Shown: piece after piece, positions 24,444-36,548 of the stretch
How the letters are laid out: each line of letters starts with the position of its first letter
How positions within the stretch are numbered: position 1 is the first letter of the stretch
Assembly (NCBI RefSeq): GCF_000189635.1
Contig: NW_002476512.1
Coordinates: 868,001-932,000 of the forward strand
Length of the DNA: 64,000 bases
From: Tetrahymena thermophila SB210
Lineage: Eukaryota; Ciliophora; Oligohymenophorea; Hymenostomatida; Tetrahymenidae
Direction: 5' to 3'
Program-made: the position numbers and the translations under genes
Notes under the pieces: generated by a model
Told to the model about the DNA's origin: nothing
What the model saw: the letters and a program-made list of their open reading frames with translations, nothing else
Database searches by the model: none

Positions 24444-27400
24444 ATGAATACAGACATTTTATTTACTGATCAATAAAATACTAATTAAGATGAATTAATT
24501 ACAGAATAGCGAGAATTAGACATAGTTAATGGTTTAATGCAACCTTAGGTATATATAATTAAATTAAGCATCAGTTTTAATATTATTTGTTTATTAAATG
24601 TCAAACTTGACTAAATGCTTTATTCTAAATGTAGTAATTTTTAGCTATTGTTGATTTCTTAATTTAAAAATAGATCGATAGCGAATAATAAAATTAAGAT
24701 GGAAGCAATGTGACTTAAAATAAAAGCTAGAATTAACAAGTAAAAGCTAACTAATTAACAGAAAGTATTGAAATTAAATAGAGTTCATAAAGAGGTTTTA
24801 TGGATAAACTTAAAAATCTTTTGTAAAAAAAACAAACAACATTTTTAGATGAAAATGTGAATGAGGAAGAATAAAATAGGAGATATTAAATCGCTATGAA
24901 AGGTTGGAAAAAAGTTAAGTCAGTACTAAGAATCATTTAGTATAAAAGGTGAGATTTGTTAAAACTTAAGAAAAATTTTAACTTATTTATTTATTTATTT
25001 ATGTTTATAATATTGACTAATTATGTTTGTCTTATAAAATAGGAAAGTAGGTATTTTGGATAGCTACTAACCTAAAGAATCTAAATGGGCTTACTCTAAA
25101 TTTTTACTATTACCATTCTCAAACTTCAGATTTTACTTTTTATTGATTGAATCGTTTTTCATTATATACAACATATTTCTTGTTCCCTTTAGGTAAAATA
25201 AATTAATTAATTTCAAACAGCTATAAAATGTTTATTAAAAAAAACTTTTTTTTGTTAACTTTATAGATATGCATTTAGTTTGATTCGTTAGGAGAATTTG
25301 ATGGTCATAGATATTGTTATGGATTCTTTTTTTCTTTGCACGATAATTATTAAATTTTTTTGTGCTTATGTTGACAAAACAAGAGTCGTTAAGGATTTTA
25401 ACTCTATTGCATTTAGATATTGTTTGTAAATTTAATTGATTTTTTAACTCAATCAATTAATGCTAATTTTACTTTTTATTATTTATAAAAAAAGTGGTTT
25501 CTTATGGATGGATTCCGACGGATTATTCTTTTTTGAAGTTACAGCTTTGTTTCCTTATTATATTTTTAACACTTGGTATGGCACAAGATTTCTCAGGATG
25601 CTCTAGATTGGCTGTGTTTTAGATTATTTCTAAATATTTTGTAACAAAGTAAATTATAATTAATTAAAAGTCTACAATCGATCTGATTTTCATCAATTTA
25701 ATTTAAAAAGGTTTTAGGGTTTTTTACTTCTAATATCAACTTGACTAAGAGCTTAACAACCATTCTATAATTTTTGTTGCTACTATGTATTATAGCATAA
25801 TATCTTTCTTGCTTTTGGTATTATCTTGGTATCAAAAAGAATGTAGAATATGGATATGATAAAAATGCAAAAGAATTTAGACTAATGTCGGGATGGGTAT
25901 ATGAGTAACTATTCTCGAGTGATGATAATCCCGCATCTGAAATTGGAAATAATTTATAAACTGAATTTGTTGCATCACTCTATTGGGTATTCACAACATT
26001 GACAACACTAGGTTATGGTGATTTTTATGGATAAACAAGCTACGAAAGAATATTTACTATGTTTGTATAAGTAAATAAATCAATCAATCAAAAGTTTTTC
26101 TCAGTTTTTTACAAATAAATTAATTATTAAGAAGATAAAATAAAGGCTTAATTAATTGCTCACTCATATTTTTAAATAACAAAAAAGTTCTTAGGTGTAT
26201 TCATTTTTGCTTATATGATGGGAAATATAAACAATCTTATTGAAAAGCTTAATGATGACCATTTAGAATATATTTAAAATGAAAATGAAAATCTTGATCA
26301 GTGGATAATCAAAATAGATAGAGCAAATCCTACAAGAAAATTACCATAGTCATTTGTTGATGATTTAAGAAAAAGATTTACAATTTATTGGTAAAGAGAT
26401 CACACAACTGTTGTGCAGGAGTTTCCTTTCTTTAATTAGCTTCCAGTGGATTTAAGAAGTCAAGTAAATTTTAACAAATATTTTTAAAATAAATAAATAA
26501 AAAAATATTCTTATATTGAAATAAGCTTGTTGATCACATTTTTAAAGGATTTATTGACAGGTTTTCTGTCTTCTTTAAAGGGCTAGAAATATAGTTTGTT
26601 CATGCTGTTGTAGTAAATCTCTATCCTAAAAAATATACTTAAGCTGAATACGATGGATTGAAATAAATAGACATTATTCCTATAGATACCTGTCCAAATG
26701 ATCTCTTTTTTATTACAAAAGGAAATGTAAATTAAGTCAAATTTTATAAAAAATTCATAATTAAATATCTTTTATTATTAATACTAGGTAACAATAGGCT
26801 CAAAGGATGGTGTTCATAAATATATCACATTAGGTCCTGGTTCTTACTTTGGTGATCATCTAATTTTATTCAATCTAAAGTCTTCGAATGCTTTTATGTA
26901 ATAAATATATGTGAAAAATGAATGATTATTTGAAGAGTTTTTTTAAATATAAAGAGCTATTGATGAGGATGTAGAATGCATGTGTATAGACCGCAAAATA
27001 CTTTTGGATTTATGCGATTTTTATCCTTATAGCCATAAAATATTAAAGTATAAAGCCTATGCTAGACGTAAACATTTTAGAGAAATAAAAGAAAAGGTTA
27101 TGGAGTTGGAAGAGATGTAAAGACCTAAATATTCGGCAAACTAAATAGAAAATAACATTAATGGGCATACGCAATTTTTATCTAATTCTCATCAAAATTC
27201 TAACAAAAATTCCAAAGCTAACCAGATAAGTTTCAACTAGGCTATAGCTGATAGACTCATGAATCCAGATAATGATTCTAAAGTTTAAAGTCCTGCCTTA
27301 AAAACTAATTTTGCTAATTAGGCTTAAGAAAAAGAATTTAATAAAGATTTATAAAGCTATGATCAAGCCCTATAGAGCAAAAAATAAATAGAAAGTTAAA

Positions 27401-27937
27401 AAGAATAAAATTATAGCATTTAAAGTAATCGATTCAAAACAGAAAGTGTTTAACTAAATGAAATACAAGAGATTCCTCATTTTATAGAGTTTGTAGAAGA
27501 GACAGAGTTAAAAAAAGTGGCACTACAAAAAGAATTAGATTAGGTAAATCAAATCTAAAGCTAGTTCAAGTAATACATTAAAGAAGCAGTAAGCAATCAG
27601 GGCTCTAAAAGTCCAAAAGATAGTCATAATGAAAGTATGTAAACTATTTATAACTACGAGGAAGAAAACAGAAAAAATGAAATACTGAAACTTGCTAAAG
27701 ATCTCAATGTAAATTTTTAATTAATCTGATTCTTATTTAATTTTATTTATTTATTTACGATATAAATTTTAATTTTAGGATAAAATAGAAATACTTAAAA
27801 AATCGATATGTTTATTAGATTCAGAGATTAAAAACAAAATATCTAATATCAAAACAGAGTTAGAATTCGTAACAAGCTACGAAGAAGTTCTTCACGATTT
27901 TGATGAAGATGATAAAATAATCTAAACTTAAAATTGA
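24444..27937 (+). CDS. potassium channel with cyclic-nucleotide-binding-type domain (CNG/HCN/EAG-like)
   Basis: Eleven exons (24444-24548, 24674-24948, 25043-25192, 25267-25425, 25495-25648, 25711-26070, 26188-26463, 26526-26726, 26788-26897, 26955-27708, 27779-27937) sum to 2703 bases, about 900 residues. The order is: polar N-terminus; S1 (FYFLLIESFFIIYNIFLV); S2 (VMDSFFLCTIIIKFF); S3; a short S4 with only a few Arg (TRFLRMLQIG); S5 (FLLLLCIIAQYLSCFWYYLG); a pore ending TTLTTLGYGDFYG, whose GYGD filter indicates K+ selectivity; and S6 (FLGVFIFAYMMGNI). A C-linker and a CNBD follow, with GSYFGDHLILF. The long Gln-rich tail ends in coiled coil. Ciliates have many such channels in plasma membrane and cilia. 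The phosphate-binding cassette lacks its usual Arg, so direct cNMP binding is doubtful. Confidence 0.9.
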
Positions 27938-28941
27938 AATATAATCTAAAATAAATTTAACTACTTACAAATTAATTAATTTTTTCCTAAAGCAAATAAA
28001 TGAATTAAAAAATAAATATTCAAGATTCAAATAGAAATTCAATTTATTAAATAAAGAAAAATTGCTATCAAATGAAATTTAGTTTGCCTTTAAATTTTCT
28101 GAACTATTTTAACTAAAGTCAAAATAAATAAACAAATAAATAAATAAATATACATACTAATAATTGTCTCATATAAACAAATATAATAACTAAATTAATT
28201 AATTAATTATCTAAATAATACTCAATATAAATTTGGAAATCTTAATTTAATTATCTAAAATTTTAGATAGATGTATTATATGAATAAAAAAATATTAATA
28301 TATATTTAAAACAGCTATTAAATAAAATGTTGATGAAAATAATAAAAATTTGTTTATTTTTTTATATATTTTATGAAATTTAAGTAATTTTCAACATCTA
28401 TTTCATCAAATATTTAGCAATAATAGCAATAATATAAGCTGTAAAACATTATTTATATAAAATTTTAGATATATTGTATAAAATAAATCTAATTTGATTA
28501 AAGAACAGTTAAATTTATATTTATTAAATTTAATATCATTTAATTACTTACAAAAAATTGATGGAATATTAAGACTTAAATTAAAATAATTTTAAAAAGA
28601 ATTGAAATATTGCCAAAAATAAATAAATTTTATGTATATTTTTTTTATTTTATTATTTATTATAAATTGGTTACAAAATATCAAAAGTGGATTATAGTTG
28701 TTATTTATTGTAATAGTGATTGATGTATAATTTGATTTGATTTGAATTTGTAAAAGTAAGTAAATATAATTTAACTATAACGAATAATATTCATGATTTA
28801 TTTTAGAACAGTAGCTAGCTACTTTCAGCGTTATACCTAATAGAACATTAATTACTACACAAAATTTAATTAAAATTTTGTGATATTTTTTATTTTTAAA
28901 GAGATTAAATTAGCAAATTTACAAATTGATACCAAATCTTA
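27938..28941. other. intergenic region
   Basis: About 1 kb of AT-rich sequence between two plus-strand genes. It contains AAAT/TTAA simple repeats near 28125-28205. No gene is seen. Confidence 0.55.
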
Positions 28942-31089
28942 ATGAGTTTAAGCTACAAAAAATAGAATGAACATAGGGATAGCGATGTTAAAAATATAGT
29001 CTCTTAATTGCAGTAGACTTAAGATTGTTAAGATAAGCTTAATATGTCCTTTTCTCCAAATGATCAACATTTTGAAATAGATCAGAACTAAATCAGCAGC
29101 AATGATAAATCTCATTATTCATAATTAAGCCCTATTTCTTAAAACCTAAAAAAATAAGAACTGGATGATTACACAAATTAATATTTAAATCAGTTTCAAT
29201 CTCCAAATTAAAGAAGCAGCCCAGAGGTAATTAGAAATACAAATTCTAGCTAAAATTCTATGAAAAGAAATTTTCTAGGTAAATAATGCAGTTCGAATTA
29301 TATTTCGTAGGAGATTAGCACTCCTACAGATAAGCTTTCAAGGCAATCACATATAATTTTTGAAAAATCTCCTTAGGAGGCATCATAATCCAAATAAAGT
29401 GATTCTGTTTTAATGAGATCTTCTACTAAATAAAGTTAAATGGATAGAAGTTTTAGCAAAAATAGTATTTATTAATAACGCCCTTAAAGTAGCTTAAATA
29501 GCAGCGAATTTTATATGTCCAAAAGTCTTAAGGATAAATACTTCTCTCCTTAGAAATAAACGAAATTAAATGCATCTAGTCTCATTCCTCTTTCAAACAC
29601 AGAAATCATTGGAAGCATAAGTTGCTCAACAATACTTAATAAAAGCACATCTTTACTCAATAGGAGCACTAATTCTATGAATAAAAGCACTGCATCTTTG
29701 AATAAAAGCACTGTTTCTAATAAAAATAACCTCAATTAATAAAATATTATTTAATAAAAAAGTATGAAATAGAGTTAAAAGTTAAATAACTTTGATGATA
29801 TTTTAAAAAAATCTGCTTTAAATAGACTAGGGTTAACATTGAAGCCAGTTTGCTCTGCTCACAAACACTAACAACTTAAATATATTTGTGTAGACTAAAA
29901 ATGCTTGGATAAGGAGAGAGTTTTATGTGAAAAATGTATTTCAAGTTTTGACCATGAATTTCATGATTTAAAAACAATCGAGGAATTTATTTTGCAACTG
30001 GAGAGCTCTTATGAAACTTTTTTAAGGAAATTCTTTCACTTCAAGAGTATAAAAGAAGAATTGGAACATCCTTCGTTTCTTGGAAATATAAATTAACTAA
30101 TTAATTAAATAAAAGAATAAATATGTTAAAATCTTGATGAAATCAAAGATAAAATTTAAAATCAATACTAAATAATATTACAATAAATGGATAAAGAAGA
30201 AAAGTAATAAGAATCTGAAGAATAAAGAAGGAAATCTAAAATTTAAGATTATTCAGAAATTAAATACGTTGGAGGATATCTTTAGTAAATAAATAACTAG
30301 CAAATATAAAAAGATAGATTTTAATAAGGATAGAGCAGCAGTCATTTAAAAGTTTCAGCTGATGGTATTGAATAAGAAATTGAAAGATTGGAAAAAATTG
30401 ATTAATTTATGCAGAGCATTGTTTAAAAAAATTTTTTTGATTTAACTAAAAAAGAAATAAATATGTCACTTGGATTAGTGAGTAGATCTCATTATCTTAA
30501 AATTGATTAATTGCATAATACATTGAGTACTAAATATAATAAGTTAGAAAATACTTTTAATGAAGCAGTTTATTAATATACATAAAAACTCTAGCTTGCT
30601 TTGAAAGAGGTGTTTAACAACCATACAGATTTTAAAATACCTCTTCCCGATCAATATTCTCCCACATAAATAAAAAACGATTTGGTGAATCAATACTAAT
30701 AATTAGAGTTAGAAATTAAGTATAAGAAAAAGTAGCTTAAGCTGGCAAAATAAAATATTATACAATAAGATTAAGCTCGTACTTAAAACAAATTGCTCAA
30801 AAGGATAGAACCTACTTTTCCTTACAATACATATAATAATAATTGTTATCATTTAACTGAAGCAGGAATAATTTGTAACACAACTCCAATTTTCGAATGT
30901 TGCTAGCAAGCTTATTAATGTGTATAGTGTCATTACAAATTCTGTAAACATTAACCTAAAATTACAAATCCAAGTAAAAGATATTGCATGAAGTGCCTAT
31001 CAGTTTTCAAAGTAGATTTTCCTACAGATGTATCAATAAATTGTGATGATTGTATTAAAAAACAATAAGAATAAAATGAAATATCCTGA
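28942..31089 (+). CDS. B-box-like zinc-binding coiled-coil protein
   Basis: A single exon of 715 residues. Residues 1-280 are Ser/Asn/Gln-rich and probably disordered, with repeated STxSLNKST units around residues 225-255. At about residues 295-340 a B-box-like module reads VCSAHKHQQLKYICVDQ, then CLDKERVLCEKC, then SSFDHEFHDLKTIEEF; the CxxH ... C ... CxxC ... H..H spacing resembles a B-box type zinc finger as in TRIM proteins. A long charged coiled coil follows to about residue 625. Near the C-terminus is a second Cys/His cluster (CCQQAYQCVQCHYKFCKHQP, then YCMKC and CDDC) that should bind zinc. No RING is seen. Such proteins are common in ciliates and mostly uncharacterised. Domain naming is by pattern only. 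Confidence 0.65.
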
Positions 31090-32149
31090 AAAAAGTTAAT
31101 TCATATTATTAATTAAAAAATAAATAAATTTTATTTTCTTTTTTCTCTTTTTAGTAAAAAATAAATATAAATACTAAACTAGTTTATAATATAATTAAAT
31201 AAATTTAAAAAAACAAAATATAACAAAATAAGTACTAAGTATGTTCATATCTGTCAAAATAATGTATGTAATTTATACTGTAAATAAATTATAAAAATCG
31301 AAAAAGAATAAAAATTATTCAAATTATCTCTCTTATGCCTCTCTGTTATTATTAAAAAATTCTAAAAAAAAGAGCACTCATTACATTAAATATATGATGT
31401 AGGGGAATATGATTCAGCATTAAATTTTCAGCCCTAATTTCAGCTAAAAATTTTTTAATTTAAATTTTTTTCAAAAATATTTATTATTTTACTTAATATT
31501 TATTTCCTACTAGAGAAATAATTATCAAAGTATAGCAATTATTCTAAATTATTTTTCAATTTTTGAATTTAATATTTATATCTTTTCTTTATTTATCTTT
31601 AACTGAAATTCATTATTAATTAATTTATCAAATTCATCTTTACAAATTTTGTTTTTATTAATGCTATTTCAAATGAATCTTAACATGTTCTACACTATAA
31701 TATAATTTTTTACTTAATTTTACACATATTTTTGATTAAAAGTAACAATAGAATTAAATCTTATTTTATTTACTTTGATAGTTTGATCTAATATATAATA
31801 TTAAATTTACATAATAAATAATTCATGACATTGATCTCATCTAATATAATAAAAAATACTTTAAATTAAACTAAACTTTGAATGTACGTACTCATTTAAT
31901 TGATTTTATGCAGTGAATTTGATTTTTCTAATCTTAGCTTTAATCGTTAAGATTATTCCAAGTTGAAAAAAATAAAATAATTTTTTATAAATAATATTGT
32001 AAAGATAAAGATTTAAATGTATTAAATTTATTTTTATTTTGTTAAATGATGTGAAAATAATAAATAATATAAAAAATTCAATAAAAATGGTAGGTAGTAT
32101 ATGTTAATCTATCTTTTTATTTCATAATTTTAATAAATAAAAATGCAAA
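31090..32149. other. intergenic region between convergent genes
   Basis: About 1 kb between two 3' ends. AT-rich, with no coding signal or recognisable RNA. Confidence 0.55.
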
Positions 32150-35100
32150 TCAGTTTGTTTGTTCTTTGTTTTCATCGAGTTTTGGATTTGTGGAAATAGG
32201 AATGATATCGTTAATATTTTAATCTTAGGAATCCAAAAAATCGTCGTATTAAATGTCATTTAAAAATGGTTATTACTCTAAAATTGCTCTATTCTTTGGA
32301 TCTATCATATCTATCAACTTACTGTTTTTTTCGAGGTGTATTTCATTTTCGTTTTGTAGCTTTTATATCTGAAATTCATAGTTTTCGATTACCTTAGCAT
32401 AGTTTCTAGTTTACTCTTAAATTTTGTTTCTTATTTCCTCATTTTCTTCCTTTAAATTTACTATTAGGTTTTTGAGCTAGATATTTTCTGTTTCTATGAT
32501 TTCCTTCTCATTCATTATATCATTCTTTCTTCCACTGCCTTCAACAGATTCGCCTATTTTGCTTGATTATTAAGAGTGCTTTTATCTTTCACTTTACTAT
32601 TAGTTAATTTTAACTTGCTTTGTTTGAGTTTAACTCAAAAAGATAGGAAATTAATTTTAGTAATCTTTCTATTTTTCATCAATCAGATTTATGAGCTAAT
32701 CAAATTTATTTTGCTAAAATTTAACTATTTATAACGAGAGATTGCTTTCTAGCTATGTACTACCTTCTACAATTTATTTTATTGAACTGTATAAACCAAA
32801 ATCACCTTCTAGGTCTTTAATCATACTAGTAACATATTTCTTTAAGCCTTGTCCATTATTTAAGTTAGCTAAATTTAGAGACAACAATTTTAATGATGAT
32901 CTTCCTTTTGAAATACTATTTATGGATGCATTCTTTAGTCTACTAATGAATATTGCTTAATTAAAAACATTTTTTAATTTTTATAGCAACTTTTTAGGTT
33001 TTTCTTCTGCTTATTTTGAAATTTTATAGGAATCTGTAAAGGCAAAAACAATTTATGTTTGTTATTTTAAAAGAGCGTTGAGTCTAGCTATTCTCTATTA
33101 ATGATTTTAAATAATTTTACAGAGGATATAAACTATACAGCTAGTGTTATTGTTTGCTTCTGTTTATTGCTTTTGCAAATCATTAATTATAGTGGTATAG
33201 TGAGTATCCTTAAGTGTTAAGATTTCGTCAATTTGGCTTTAATATCTAGCATAATCGCTTTCTTAACTGTTAATCAACTAAGGATTTATCATGTTTTATT
33301 AATTATCTTAATTTAAACTTATATTGTTGACATTTTGAGCTACACTCCTTCTTATTTATTATAAATCAACATTAGAGATCTTATTTTGAGAGTTGTTCAA
33401 ATTTGGATTTTAGAAGGATATCATTTGAGATCCTCTATTTTGTTGCACAGTTGAGTCTTCAATCCAATTCTATGCATTAATTAACTGTTAATTGTGATAA
33501 GAGGATTGAGGAATAGCTGTTTTAACAGAAATTCTTTGGAACTGTGAAATAGGAGTTGATTAAGCAGAATTTATTTGTGTTTGCTATTAAATTTCTTCTA
33601 AGTTTTACCTATTTTACATTTAATTTTGTTATAGTAAATGTTAATCAAGTTGCTGTTGTTATTAAAGAAGCTGCAATTATATTTGTTATTGTTCATTTTG
33701 AATGATTTCTTCTTATCTTTCATTGACAACTTAATGCAAAGTATTTTAGAGATCTTCTATTTATTCTTTTAAATCATCATTTTTTTGTTGCAAAGCTTTC
33801 TTTTTCTTTTTGAGAGAGTGTCTAGAACTTATCAATTTAATAATTTAAGATCTAACTTCTTCAAATATGTCTAATTGCATGTACTATTAAGTAAAATAGG
33901 GGCTTTCCTGCTCTTCAATATCTTCTTTCCCCTTAGTCTCAATTAGTGTTTTCATATGAATTAGGAGATTTTTGATTAAAGTTGAGCTCTTTTCAGTTTC
34001 CATTTCTATGCCTTCTTTCAAAACTTAAGCTTTTTCTTGCCACTCTTGGAGCTCCTTTCTCAAATCTTAGTTTTCATTATAAAGTTAAGAAATTTACTAC
34101 TAATTTATTTGTTAATAAGCTTTCAATTTATCTTCTCCTTCAAATTATTAATTGTTTATTAATAAAGCAATGTGATTTTATAATTCTTCATTTTTCTTTC
34201 TTAGTTCTTCACATAATTTGTAAGAAGCTTGTAATTCTATTTCTTGCATCTGTTTAATATAAAAAATAAATAAATAAATAATTTCAAAAAATAAATTTAA
34301 AAGAGATTTAAAATTAATAATAATATTCTTAATATTATTAATTAAATTCATATTTAAAAATTTATCAAATCAAAAGAGGTGTGTGTTTGTGTTGTGTGAA
34401 GGATAAAATAAAGCTATTAATTAGAATTAATACCTAATATGTGTCATTATTTTTAAAGTATATAATTGCTATTTATGATGTAAAAATATATCTAAATTTA
34501 TAAAAATTACCTAAAATTTATGAAGGGTATCTTCATTTTCATACTGCTATTAGGTGTATGCCTACTAGAGAGACTCCAAGTCATCTTTAAGTTGCTTGTT
34601 TTCTGTTTGAAGCTGAACAAGCTCTGTCTGATAGCTTTCAATAAGGTTTTTATCAGTATTAGCTTGATGTTTGAGCTATTTAATTTTACTATTTTTGCTT
34701 TCTATTTTAGATTTATATCTTTCTTCACTAGAGGCAATAGCATCATTCATGGTGTCATGCAGAGTTTCCAAGTTCTGTTTTAAATATTCCTTTTCATCTT
34801 CTACTTGTTAAATCTTTTAGTAACATTCTTGCCTGACATTTTTTAGCTCTTGCTCATAATTAAGAATAGCTTGCTCGTAATATGTAATTTTATTAAATAA
34901 ATCTTTGTTGAAAATTTCTAAAGATTTTATTTTTTCTTTATTGCTATTCAATTTATTCATATTTTCTTTTTCATATAAAACCATCTTTTGCTCCATAATG
35001 CTAATCTAATTCTTTAAATTTAAATTCTCATTAAGCAACTCTTAGTTTTATTCTAAGAGTCTTTTATTTTCTTGACTAGTAAATAGATGCTCGCTTGATA

Positions 35101-35692
35101 ACTACTTTAATTGCTTGAGATAATCTCTGACTAAAGCCCAGCTACTTTCACTACAATTACAATTGGCATTTCCACAGGTAATTTTATTACCATTCATAAC
35201 TAAGAAATCAGCAGCTGAAATATGTTAATTAGTCTACAAATTCTAGTAGTAACTACTCGTATTTTGATTCTTTTAAGCAGAATTTGCAATAACATAATCG
35301 TTTGATTAATTTAAACTATTATCATTTTTCATATTGCTACCAGTGTTTGGATTAAATGCAGATACCTATTCCTTTTAATAGCTTCTTTATAATTGTTAAT
35401 ATTAAATATTTTGAGAAGCCTATTAGGCCTAGTGAAGGTTATTCATAGACCTAGTACCCTACTGCTCTTTAGTTTGCTATTCATAATCTTTGCTATTCTT
35501 ATATCCTAAAATTAGATTTTGAATTAAATTTGTATTTTCATTAGCAAGGTTAAATTGCTATTGATTTTGCTGACTTGAGAATTAATTTTAAGCCTCATTA
35601 TTCTGTTTTTGTAGTTGGACTGTAGTTCCTTAAAATGAATTCACATACTACTAAGAACTACTTTATACAAGATTACCCTTCTTCTATGACAT
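32150..35692 (-). CDS. long coiled-coil protein, function unknown
   Basis: Two exons (35692-34511 and 34249-32150) encode 1093 residues. The N-terminus (MSQKKGNLVQSSSQQYVNSF) is Gln/Asn-rich. Around residue 165 is a small Cys motif (ITCGNANCNCSESSW). Heptad-type coiled coil then runs through most of residues 190-660, for example LLEQNQELLNENLNLKNQIS and EELRKKNEELQNHIALLIKN. A Gln-rich stretch (QLQLLQQQQQLDQHLL) and a second coiled coil near residues 970-1040 follow. The last 50 residues are acidic (LNDIQYDDFLDSQDQNINDI). No enzymatic or motor domain is visible. It may be a cytoskeletal or basal-body scaffold, like many long coiled-coil proteins of ciliates, but nothing in the sequence proves that. 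It is divergent to the kinesin gene, with 860 bases between. Confidence 0.7.
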
Positions 35693-36548
35693 TTCTTAAA
35701 TCTTTTATTAATTATGGATTGATTTTGATTCACTTTCAAATTTTGGGGGTGAAAACATAACAATCAAATAATTTTTATTCAAAATGATTAATTTTTTGAT
35801 ATTTAAATCTTAAAAATATTAATCTAAAGTAATAATAAAAATAAAAAGACTGATTTTATCCTAAACCCATCAATCAATATTAATCAATAAATAAATTAAA
35901 AATATACAGTTTTCATTGAGTAAAAATAATTAATCAGTGCTTTTTTATTTAACTAAAGCATAAAATTAAAATAAACTTTTATATAAACATTTAATCAAAC
36001 ATTTCTTAACAAATTTACTCTTTATTTTGATAACTATTTAAAATAAAACACTAACAGAAAAGTGACAATAATAATTTTATAAAAATCTAAAAATTAATTT
36101 TTGTTTTTAAATTTAATTTTAAATTTACTAATTTCAAATAAAAATACGTTTGTTTGTTGAATCTTCACGATTTCAAAAAATTTCGAAAAAATTAGGATTT
36201 AAAATGTAAATATGAAACTAAATTATAATGAGATATTAAATGAATTATTTTACTATTTTATCAAAAAAGAGAACAAAATAATTGTTTTATTTTATGCTTT
36301 ATGAGTTAGAATTATTAAAATTAAATAAAAAACATTAAAAAAGGAATAAAAAAATTAAAACATAAACATATTATTCATTTAGAGTTAAATTAAGTCTTGA
36401 TAAAAAATTGTTACCGCTAAAAAATTATTAACTTATTTTTATTAATTTAAATTTTGCTCATAAAGATTGATAGAAAGATAGATACTGATGAAGTTTTTAC
36501 TTAAAATTCAAAATTTTAATTAATATAAGAAATAAATAGTTTCTTAAA
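35693..36548. other. divergent intergenic region
   Basis: Sits between the starts of the coiled-coil gene (minus) and the kinesin gene (plus), so it should carry both promoters. AT-rich, with no other recognisable feature. Confidence 0.55.

Noticed and set aside
33982-34783. Plus-strand frames of about 90 codons inside the coiled-coil gene
   Set aside because: They are antisense to a continuous coiled-coil reading frame on the minus strand.
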